From assembly GCA_022316685.1 (NCBI GenBank), contig JAKJHU010000083.1, positions 248,001-312,000 on the forward strand: a DNA stretch of 64,000 bases, given 5' to 3'. Of this stretch, positions 8,532-17,982 are shown piece by piece. The translations under genes were made by a program, and so were the position numbers. The DNA is from Progne subis subis. Its lineage: Eukaryota; Chordata; Aves; Passeriformes; Hirundinidae. Each line of letters starts with the position of its first letter. Within the stretch, counting starts at the first letter, position 1. The notes beneath the pieces were generated by a model. The model had not been told where the DNA came from. It searched no databases and was given only the letters and a program-made list of their open reading frames with translations.

Positions 8532-8578
8532 ATGGCGGCGCGGGGCTGATGGCGGCGGCGGGGGCGGCGCTGTGCTGA
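8532..8578 (+). other. BSN: Two overlapping upstream ORFs in the BSN 5' leader
   Basis: ATG at 8532 opens a five-codon frame (MAARG, stop 8547-8549). The A of that TGA starts a second ATG at 8549, giving nine codons (MAAAGAALC, stop 8576-8578). Both end before the main start at 8615. They matter only if transcription begins upstream of 8532, which is likely but not shown. ATGGCGGC at both starts is also the YY1 core, so the ATGs may exist for DNA binding. Confidence 0.55.
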
Positions 8579-8614
8579 GGGAGCGGCCCCGGTCCCGGTC
8601 CCGCCCGGCCTGAC

Positions 8615-8775
8615 ATGGGCAACGAGGCCAGCCTGGAGGGCGGCGGCGACGACGGGCAGCTGCCGCCCGCCGCCGCCGCCGCCGCAGGGGCCCCGCCGCC
8701 GCCCGCCGCCGCCGCCGCCGCGCCGCCTTCAGCACCGGGCGGCGGCGGACAGCTCCCGCCCGCCGCCGGGCCCAG
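8615..8775 (+). CDS. BSN: BSN exon 1: N-terminus of Bassoon
   Basis: Start codon in GAC-ATG-G (G at -3 and +4, a good Kozak context), 53 codons plus two bases (AG), then the donor GTCAGA. It begins MGNEASLEGGGDDGQLPP. Human Bassoon begins MGNEVSLEGG, so the start is secure. Gly2 in MGNExS is the N-myristoylation context reported for Bassoon, consistent with attachment to vesicle membranes. Two six-alanine runs encoded by GCC repeats occupy residues 19-24 and 31-36. Human has Gly/Pro repeats here, so the tract is lineage-variable. SAPGGGGQLP follows, close to human SAPAGGGQLP. The donor GTCAGA is weaker than consensus. Confidence 0.95.
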
Positions 8776-11700
8776 GTCAGAGCGCGGGGCGGGGACCGGC
8801 GGGGAGCGCGGGGTCGGGCGCGGACTCCGGTGCTGCGGGGTGCTGTCAGGGCGCGGGGCACGGCTGGGTGGGGGTGTGGGCACAGGTGCGTAGGGGCGGC
8901 GGGTGCGGGTGTTGGGGGGGGGACGGGTGTGTGGGGACACGCGGTGCAGGTGCCGGGTGCAGGGGTGATCGGTGCCGGGGTGCGGCGGAGAGCTGTGATG
9001 GGTGCTGCTGTGGCGGGTGCAGGGATGTCTGGGGGGCACGCGGTGCCGTGGGGTGCAGGTCTGTGGGGCACCTGCCGGCGAGCGCAGGCAGGTGAGACAG
9101 GAGCGTGCACGGTGTGCGGGCCGAGAGAAGGGACGGTGCGGCTGTGGGGTGCGGGCAGCAGGGGGGGAGGCAGGCGAGGGAGGTGCAGTGGGGCTCAGGG
9201 AGGCGATGGAGGCACCCGAGGCAGGTCACTGCTGGAGGGTGCAGCCCCAGGGGAGCTGGCAGCTCCGGGTCACCCGTAGGTGCTGGGGAGGGCAAAGGTG
9301 CGATTTGAGGCTGGGCGTGGGAGAGGGATGGAGTGCCCAGGGAGGAGTGTCGTGTTTGGGGGCAGGATAAAGCGGGGTGCTGCCTGGTGGGCGGACGTCC
9401 AGCAGCAAGGGGAGAGGCGTAAGGAGAAGGGAGGGTGGTTCAGGGTTGATGGGTCTGGTCAGGATGGGGGGATGGTACCTGGCAGCACACGGCTGAGAGC
9501 ACTGGGGCATGTGAGCATTCTAAATGTTGCCACCCCAAATGTGACTACTCCCAAGCGTGGCCACCCCAAGTGGAGCCAGCACCAAATGGGAAAGGTCGTT
9601 ATGTAACAGGAGGGACATGCAGCCCTGCCTAGAGTCATCGGTGCAAAACCTCGCAGGGAGCTGCACCGAGCCCTTCTCCTTCTGCCGGTCAGCACCAGCT
9701 GGGAGGGCGATACCTCAGGAGTGAGTGTGGGATAAGAGATGTTCCTTTAAAAAAAACCACAAAGCCAATCTAAAACATCATCCTATCTGAAAAAATAAAG
9801 GCAAGGAGCAGAAAGTTGCATGGAAGGATGCAGGGGACTCAGTGGGTGGTTTGCCCTCAGTGTGTGGCCAAGGCAGTGGCATTCTGGGCTCTTCATCTCA
9901 CTTGAGCAGTGATGAGCACTGCTGGTCTTGCAGTCGTGTTGCTTCAAACCGGGAGAATCTAGGCAGGAGTATGAATGAGAGGCTGCAGTCCTGCCTAGCA
10001 ATGGGCTTCCTCTTGCTGGGCTGCAGTCACTGCTTACAAGTGGCACCGTAACATCCAGTGGGATTCAGGGATGTGACAGGGCAGCCAAGTTGTGGGCAGG
10101 CTTCTGTCTGTAAGATCCCTGTGAGCTTTCACACAGGGAGTGTGAAAAAAAATGCCTCTAAGTGAAACTGAACTTGTTTTCCTTTACTTTTTTCTCATTT
10201 TCCCTTGCTAGAGAGTCACAATCCCTCTGCTTTGGATTCTGCCAGTGAAAAGTTGTTCGCAGCAGCTTGAACAATTTAAATTTAAATACCTGCGGGGCTG
10301 TTTAATGAGAGGAGCTGAGGAAGCCATGCAAGTCTGCTGTCTCTGATTTTGGCACTTCTCCCCCATTACTTTCCAGTGTTTGCTGTTGTGCAGCACTGGG
10401 AGTTCCAGGGGCTTTTAGGGTCCTGGAGCACACGGGGCTGGTAGGTGGAGGAGCACAGTCTGTAGCACTGGCCATCCACGCTCCTCTCCTGCCAGAAACA
10501 CCAGGTTGTTTTTTCCAGCCGTGCTCCAGCCCTCGCACACTGAGCTGATGCTCCTGCGCCTCCTGGGAAGCTGCTGCTGGGGAGCTGCCCTCCCTTGCAA
10601 TTAATTAACGCAATTAAAGAAGTGGGCCAAGTGGGGCTGTACCATGGAGCAGCAGTGGGATGGGGACAATGCTGAGCCACTCCAGTGTTTAAAACCTAAG
10701 TGTGGGAGGGGTGGGGAGGCTGAGATGACACTGAGGGATTTTAAGTCAAAGTAGCAAAGTGGCAATGAAGGGAAATCAGGCCTCGAGAAGAAAGTCGCTT
10801 TTGTGAGGTGCAGGAGTGGGCACATAAGTCAGACCATATGTTGTGAAAGGTTCAGCAGAGCACAGGATTTGCTGGCCAAGCAGCGAGTGTGCAGTGCAAA
10901 AGGTGCTGCTCCAGAAATCTCAAGTGACCAGAGAATGCTCTCAGTAATAGAGCATTTTTTTCCCCCCTCTGAATTAAGTAACCTAAATCCACATGTAAGC
11001 CAGTGAAAACCATAGTATGACTTTTCTGTGTCATTTTGCACGGTTTGCTTTGTGTCACACAGAGAAATAGTCTGAATATCTTATAGGCAGTACCCTGGAT
11101 TTTGGGGTCTTGTGTTTAAATCCATAATAACAGTTTCTAAGGAACTGTACATCCACTAAGAAGATACTTCAGAGAGTAGAAACCACAAACAGGAGTAGCA
11201 TCTTCTCACTAGGTTGCAACATCTACCACTATTTATAAACTTTACTTTTCTGCTTGCGTGCTTTGGCAAGGCACAGGGGAGCCAGAGGTTGGAGGGAAGC
11301 TGGGAGCAGTGCTCAGCTGTGGAGTGGTTTGGCTCTGCCAGCAGGATTCAACTCTGGAAAAGGCCAGGATGGTGCAGGGTTTCATGAGGCAAGGTGTTTT
11401 CAGTGCAGACCTCACCCTTGTGCAAGGAGCTGCTAGAATCTCACTGCTGAGGGGGCTGTGCTTGACTCTGGTACCCCAGCAAGGAGAGATTGCATCTGGG
11501 GAGGGAGGGAAGGGTTGCTGCTGGTCTGCTCAAACAGAGCCTCTAGCCTGAAAGGAGGTGAAAAGCTGGAACATCATTAACAGTAGGATTAAAGGAACCC
11601 AGATTGGTTGCTGATGCATTTGGACAAAAAGGTTTCCAGTGCCTGGCGAGTTCTGATCTGGTCTTCCAGAGAGACCCCCTTAATAGAAGGGACAAGCTCA

Positions 11701-12590
11701 TTTCACAGGATGGATGGATGGATGAAAAAGGCTTGGATGGCAGAGCAGGGATGATCCCAAGTTCAGAACTGTAGCTTAGGGCACAGTGCTTTATATGGCT
11801 GGTTTTCCTGGTAACCTGCAGAGAGACTTTATTGCTGCTTCTGATTGTACGTGCCTGATTTATGCTGGATTCATTCAGGTTTTTGGTGTCTGCTGCTCAG
11901 CTGTGGAGCTTGTAAAAGGCTCTTTTTGACACCTGGATGCATGAGCTCAGGCTGAAGGACAGGAGAGGGGAAGAGGGGCAGTCTCCTGGGAAGCACTGAG
12001 CCACAAATTCACGGGCTGTCTGTGGGAGCAGCAGTGTTTTCAGCACCACTGTTTCTCTGGAGCTGGGTGATGCACGTTGCAAGCAGCCAGGCGGGCTGCA
12101 GGCTGTGAGGCCAGGAGGGAGCTTGCTCCTGTGACACACTGGCAGGACCTTTGTGGGTCGTACTCTGGGTCATACCCCTGTATTTCTTAAGCCTCAAGGT
12201 GGGCTTGCTGTGAGCTGAAGGTCTTGGGGCAGAGTATTTCCAGTACTGTGTGGTAGCACCTTTGGCATGGGCTGTGAGCTCCCCCAGAGCCTTCTCTTGG
12301 CTTGGAACAACGGCAAGGCGAGCGCTGATCCTGTTTACCCTGCTCTACATTCAGCATTGCTCTGTTTGGCAGATGGTGGAGCTTGAAGTAAAAAAAATCT
12401 GGTGATAGGGAAGAGTATAGGAGAAACAAAACTGAAAGAAATAGCCCTTTAAGTCAGAGGAACTTTGGACAAACCATTGCAGTTTGGATGCTCCCTTTTA
12501 GCCTCTCAGTAGCTCACTTGAGTGTGCTTGTTTGCTTGCCATGAAGTACCATCACAATGAGAGATAAGCAGTTTATACATAAAGATAATT

Positions 12591-12612
12591 AAAAAAAAAA
12601 AAAAAAAAAAAA
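12591..12612 (+). repeat. Poly(A) run (A22)
   Basis: Twenty-two consecutive A residues after AAAGATAATT. The sequence upstream is not recognisable as a retrocopy or SINE, so it is listed as a simple repeat. Confidence 0.9.
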
Positions 12613-13684
12613 GCAAGCAACTTTGCCTATTTCTTTTTCAATGGGCACTTTTCCTGGGCTTGCAGAAATGAGCAGCTGATGTCCATTTTCATATGACTGT
12701 GCTAGAAGTAAAACCAGACTGTGTGATGGGAAGTCAGGCTGCAGGGAGGGCTTATGCTCACCTGGAGAGCCCAGAGAACCACCTCCATCCTCGTTTCTGT
12801 GCTCTGCTCTCCCCAACGGTTCTGAGCCCTGCACAGGATGAGGCAGAGGCATCACCATCAGAGGCATTGCTGGGAATTTCCTCAAATATTAAAATAGTTT
12901 TTCCCTGGCTGGGCCATGGACTGGCACTCTGGAAAAGTCTGCCATGCTTCTGCACTTATTGAGCGTTAATTTATTTGCTGCAAGACATTTGGAGGGTCAG
13001 GAGGGAGATGAGGCTGGGTTTGAGTGGGGGGGGAAGAACAGATATGCAGTGTTTTGAGATCATTAAACTTGTGTGAGCAAAACAAAAAGTAAAAGGAGAA
13101 GAAAATGGTGTGCATGATGGATCGAGTCAAAATATTTGCAGTGTTAAATACCCCATTGGGCTTCAATTCATCTTCCCCTTGTGATGGGCAGGTGGTGCTG
13201 GCTGTGACACAGTGCTTTGTGTGCTTGTGATTGCTCTGACAGCAGCCATTAGGCCACTGAATCCAGACGGCACAATTCTGGGTGCTTAAGTAACTCCAAA
13301 ATCTCTTCTGGGAATGTGCTCATCAATATTCACAGTGTTTGGCATCAATTTTTAATGCCTTTATTTCCAAAACAAATACACAGATTTGCAATCCGCCTCA
13401 CAGGTCAGGGTTTCTCACTGCTGGAACCAGCCTGGATGGTTCGCTGCAGGCATGCAGCTTTTACCCTTCACTTTTGCTGGGCGAGGAGCTCCTGGGGATG
13501 TCCCTGCAGTGAACACTTCTGCTCAGAAAGGATGTAGAAGAGTTTGGAAGGATTGATGTCCTTTGCTGCGTTGGCTTATGCTGGTTGAAAGGTTGGAGGA
13601 GTCCTTGGCAGCTTCTGTACAGTTTGAAGCTACGGCAGGACCGTAGCTTCCTTTGCACTGCCAAGCTGAGTGCTGATGGTCAGC

Positions 13685-13773
13685 CTTGTAGTGGAAGGTG
13701 CTCCTGCCCATGGCAGGGGATTGGAATTAGGTGATCTTTAGGGTCTCTTCCAACACAAACCATCCTGATTCTT
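13685..13773 (+). mobile_element. CR1 LINE 3' end fragment
   Basis: Reads GTGGAAGGTGCTCCTGCCCA, TGGCAGGGGATTGGAATTAG, GTGATCTTTAGGGTCTCTTC, then CAAACCATCCTGATTCTT. This is the sense 3' end of avian CR1, which finishes in ATTCT-type octamers. It is 5'-truncated to about 90 bases, the usual form of CR1 insertions. Confidence 0.88.
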
Positions 13774-15849
13774 CTGCTGGTGCTCAGGAAGTGGAGCCAC
13801 AGCTCGTGACCACATCCATTGGGGCTGGTGGGTCCCTCCACATTGCTGCTCGTGTTGAGCTGGCTTCTGCCTCTCCACTTCTGCTTCTCCAGTGTGCTGG
13901 AATAAAGCTGTGTCTTTTCTCTGCTGTGTGAATCGAGCACATACTTGATGTTTCCCATCATGTTTCAAATTCAGTGCAAACAGATAGTCAGTGCTGTGGC
14001 ATATTCCTGCAGTTATATGAGTTTGGGGAATACTTGATGTGCATCTGGACTGGCAGAACACTAAAGCCTGCCTGCCACACAGCCTCTCTGCACAACTGTC
14101 TTCACCGCTTCCCTGGCTGGGGCTGGCATCATGGTTGGCTCAGGGTGTTTTTCCAGCAATCCTTTTGCAATACCAGGCTAATTTCTTAGCATATGAGATG
14201 CCCCTTGGGAAGGATGGGACAGGCAGGCCAGGTGCAAAGCAGAACAGGTAGCGCAGTAGGGTGAAACGGTTTCATGGCAAAGGCATTCTGGTTTTTCACT
14301 AAATGTGACAATAAGATTATCACATCGACTTTGCTGTTGAGCGCTGCTGCTCCGGGATGATCCTTGGGGTTTTTTTTTGGCTAGTGAGTGACAGCAAGTG
14401 CTGATGGTCATCCTGGTCCCACACATTGTAAACTGTTCTTCTTCTTGAATCTGAGATCGTCACTATTGAGCCATCACTGTGTTTTCAAATGTCTGTTTGA
14501 ATGACAGATTTGTTATTTTTGTATCAGTCTATGAGCATGACTATTCCTACAAACAAGTTTTTTTGTCTTTTTTCATTCCTGGGGGTGCTAAGCTCCGGCG
14601 TGACCCCAAGGTGCTGCTGTGCAGCCTGTCAGTCATCGCTGAGCGCGTCGTAGCGCTTTTCATGTCGCTGATGCTGGGAAGTTTTTTTGAATGTGGTGAG
14701 CTGACTCCTCGCTGAGAGCACCCAACACCTCCAACATGCTGTTTAGGAGCCTACAAGAGCAATCAGCATCTCTGGACCCTATTAATGCTGGCCTGTGCTT
14801 TATGGCATGGCTGGAGGGGACGTTCATGAGGTGCTCTGCTCATGTTTAGTACCAACGATGACTTAACTACACTGATGGTGGTGTCTTGCTCACTCTTGGC
14901 CTCTGCAGATTTCTTAGTGTGTGTTTGATATTGAAGAGAGATCAATGTCCCCCATTAACAGACTGGGGACAGTAGGTTGGGAAAGCAGGAGACAGCAGCT
15001 CCCTGCCCATGTTGAGGTCCCCAGAGAAAAGTCAAGAAAAACACCTCTGAATACATTTTTTATTTTGTTTTCTCTTATTATTTGTTTAAGTGCCATGGTT
15101 TGGCTGGAGATAGGAGAGGGAATGTGCCCTCCAGCCTGGCTGCTGGCACTGGGTGGTAAAGATGGTTACGATGGCTAGCAAAGGCACCCCTCTGCAGTCC
15201 AGAGGCCCGTGCTAGCGAAATGGTAATGAAATTAATGTTAACAGTGAGCATAAATAAGTGCAGAAGCAGTTTACCAGATGGTATAATAGGATATATGATC
15301 ACAGAAGGTTTAAATAAAACCCTCACCTCTGAATATCCAAAGCCTCCCTCAGTCTAAAACTATTGTTTCTGTGATGAGCAGCAGATTAGCTGTTCTTACT
15401 GGCTTCATTCTCCCCAAAGATGTGATTAAATAGTTTGGTGTGTTCTCTTTTTTGATTTACTTGTGTTTCTAGGTCATTATCTATAGAAGAAAAATGTTCG
15501 TTATTTAATGCAGTAGAGTGCATTAGGCGTCTTCTAAGAAGAGCTACAACACAAACCCCTCTCCTGCCCAGTGTGTTTCCAGACCTCTCTCCTGTCCCTG
15601 TCCTTAGCACAGGAAGGAAGAGCCTTTACACCTTCTCCCTAGAGCAACAAGATGAACGTCTCTGTGTGGAGACTGTTAGTGCTCCCTGAGGTGGGCATGG
15701 TTGTCCAAGAGCCGAGTGACTGCAATGGAGCGTGCAAGGTACTGCTGGGGAAAGGTGGAAGCACAGGGCTGGGGGAAACCTCTGGGTCATTACTTGCTGA
15801 CAGACACCATTAGACTCCCCATCACACCCCCACTAACGAGGTAATGACA

Positions 15850-16005
15850 GAGATCTTAAATGAGAGACTCTTCTCTTATGGAGACAGGCTGAGAGAGCTG
15901 GGATTGTTTGATCTGGAGAAGAAAAGGCTCCAGGGGGACCTTAGAGCCATGTGGACCTCTTCTCTGGACGTGAGATCTTACGAGAAGAGCATTTCCTGTC
16001 CTCTT
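15850..16005 (+). mobile_element. CR1 LINE internal fragment
   Basis: GAGACAGGCTGAGAGAGCTG followed by GGATTGTTTGATCTGGAGAA and GAAAAGGCTCCAGGGGGACC is the characteristic sense CR1 segment upstream of the 3' end. The downstream part (GAGCATTTCCTGTCCTCTTG) is degraded. No terminal octamer is present, so this piece lacks both ends. Confidence 0.8.
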
Positions 16006-17519
16006 GGAGGATTTTCCCTTTTTTGATAGCTATAATTAAACTTAGATGCTGCATAGAAAATGCATCCATGCTACTTGAGAAATGTTGCAGAATTTTGAGG
16101 GGTTTTGGGCATGTGTGACTAACTGTTCTTTACTCGGTTCCAGGACCTGACAGGGACCACAGGCTCTCAGACATGACAAAGCAGTTTCACATGATGAATA
16201 GCTTTCAGATGAGGATTTGACAGCTCCTCTGAAGGGCGTAGAAGAAAAATCACCATGAATCAAAATGTCATTTGGTGCAGAGGTGGCAAAATCCTGCATT
16301 TCAGCCGGGGTGTCTGAGGGTGGCAGGCCCTCCTCCATCCAGCCCAGAGTGCTGGAGGCCTTGCAGGGCAGGGACACTTGCAGAGGTCAGATGTCAATAG
16401 CTGAGAGCAGCCCCTGAACATTTTTTTTTCTCTTTGTTTCCTTGCATACCAGTGGAACATTGCTTTCTAGCCTGTCTTGAGTCTTTCCTGGCCTTGGGGG
16501 TTCAACTGCTTTTCCAACTGCTGAAAGCTTCAGAGCCTGGTTCCGGTGGACATCCCTTTGCAGGACCAGTCCTGAGGGTTGTAGCATCATGAATAGGGAG
16601 ATTTATTTTGAAATTTGCCTTTATTTATGGATTTTTAGCTCTGTTAGGAGCTGCTTGGGGTATAGAACCTTTGGTGTGGTCTCAGGGTGCTTTTTCTCAG
16701 GGTGCTCCATCCTTGGAAGTTGTGTGTAGGTATGAAATCAATGTAAGACGTGTCTTCTTCAGCTATTGAATGAATCCAGAGGGGTTTGATGCTCTTAACA
16801 ACTCACCTGAGACCCAAACAGGTCTGCCATTGGCTTTCCAGTGGGAGAAGGAGTCTGTTGGTAGCTTGTGCCCTTCCTTCATCAGTCTAGACATGAAGAG
16901 TACAAAAAGATTTTGCCATATTTAATGTCTACAAAAGGATGAAGTTGTGCGTGGGAAAGATTGACATGTTGTAGCTGCTAACCACCCTTTTTTTTATTTA
17001 TTATTTAACGAAAAAACAGATTGCAGCCTAGGAAAAAACAGCATGTTGTTGTTGTTTTTTTTTCTTTCATCTTCTAAGGAAAAAATTTCACTTATAGATA
17101 TGTGAATTCATGCGTTATAAAATAGGAATAGTTGAAAATTGGAAATGTATAATAAGTTCTTAAGGGACTTGGTAATTTGCCTTTGTCTTGTGAAAAAAAA
17201 ATACAAAAGGTGATAACACAAAGCTTATAAAAGGCTGGGGAAAACGTGGGGCTGAACTAGATCTTTTTCCATGTTGACTCTGAACTGTACTTTTTCTTTT
17301 GATGAAACATGAAATTACTTTTAATTTATTTTGTTTCAATCCTAGTTACATAAACTATTATTTGATTGTACAGCTGGACTGAAAAACTGTAGGAGGTCTC
17401 ACATTTAGGACGTTGCTGCCTCTCTCTCTCATTAAGCCTACAGGCTGATTTCTTTAAATGCACCTATTAATCTTCTTAGGGAGACAAACTGTTGTTTGGT
17501 TGGGTTTTTTCTCTCTCTC

Positions 17520-17541
17520 TTTTTTTTTTTTTTTTTTTTTT
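17520..17541 (+). repeat. Poly(T) run (T22) after CT repeats
   Basis: A run of 22 T residues directly preceded by a short (CT)n stretch from about 17507. Simple repeat, likely length-variable. Confidence 0.9.
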
Positions 17542-17816
17542 AAAACACTAACCTCCCAGTTAACTGGCAGAGTAAACTCTGCTGGTTTGCAGCCTTTGCA
17601 GGTGGGGCTGTGCAGCAGCTGGGCACCGCAGTGCCGGCGCCGGTCGCCTTGGTAGGCTGGGTTTGGTCTGCTTGGCTTAAACACCCGAGGTGGTCACAGC
17701 CTGAACTGTTCTCATCGTGCTCAGCAGCAACCTCCAAGTCGACAGGAAGGAGTAAATGTATTTTTTTCAATTTTAATTTTGCTGTAGGCTACTTCAGTAG
17801 TTCTTCTGCGGTAACT

Positions 17817-17982
17817 TGCCAGAGAAGGGGCTGCCCCATCCCTGCAAGTGTTCAGGACCAGGCTGGATGGAGCTTGCAGCAACCTGGTCTAGTGGCAGGT
17901 GTCCCTGCCCATGGCAGGGAGGTTGGAATGAAATGATCATTAAGGACCTTTCCAATTCAAATCTTTCTGTGATTCTATGAAC
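17817..17982 (+). mobile_element. CR1 LINE 3' end fragment
   Basis: Contains GGGCTGCCCCATCCCTGCAA, CCAGGCTGGATGGAGCTTGC, AGCAACCTGGTCTAGTGGCA and CCCTGCCCATGGCAGGGAGG, and finishes TTCTGTGATTCTATGA. It is a sense avian CR1 3' terminus of about 165 bases, one of the least diverged copies here. Confidence 0.92.

Larger units (their letters stand above)
7400..9300 (+). promoter_or_regulatory. BSN: CpG island promoter region of BSN
   Basis: CpG dinucleotides become frequent from about 7400 and remain dense through exon 1 into early intron 1. The island contains an AP-1-type TGACTCA (7419-7425), the CCAAT/CRE tandem array (about 7705-8313), CCAAT boxes at 8379 and 8449, a palindromic E-box (8413-8422), an NRF-1-type GCGCATGCGC (8500-8509), two ATGGCGGC YY1-type motifs and the BSN start codon. 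There is no TATA box close to the start, so dispersed initiation at about 8450-8560 is likely, but the start site cannot be fixed from sequence alone. Confidence 0.85.

Noticed and set aside
8248..9110. Two overlapping minus-strand frames of more than 260 codons across the CpG island
   Set aside because: They consist of Pro/Ala/Arg-rich low-complexity translation of GC-rich DNA opposite BSN exon 1. Stops are rare in any frame here.
9520..9580. Short CCACCCCAA-type near repeats after the island
   Set aside because: Only two or three imperfect copies. Not enough to call a repeat array.
11708..11724. Four GGAT units in BSN intron 1
   Set aside because: Too short to be a meaningful microsatellite feature.
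12039..12049. TTCAGCACCAC, a left half of a REST site in intron 1
   Set aside because: The following bases (TGTTTCTC) do not resemble the right half-site, so it is only a chance half-site.
12541..12612. A22 run considered as the tail of a processed pseudogene or SINE
   Set aside because: The sequence before it resembles no gene or element I recognise, and no target-site duplication was seen.
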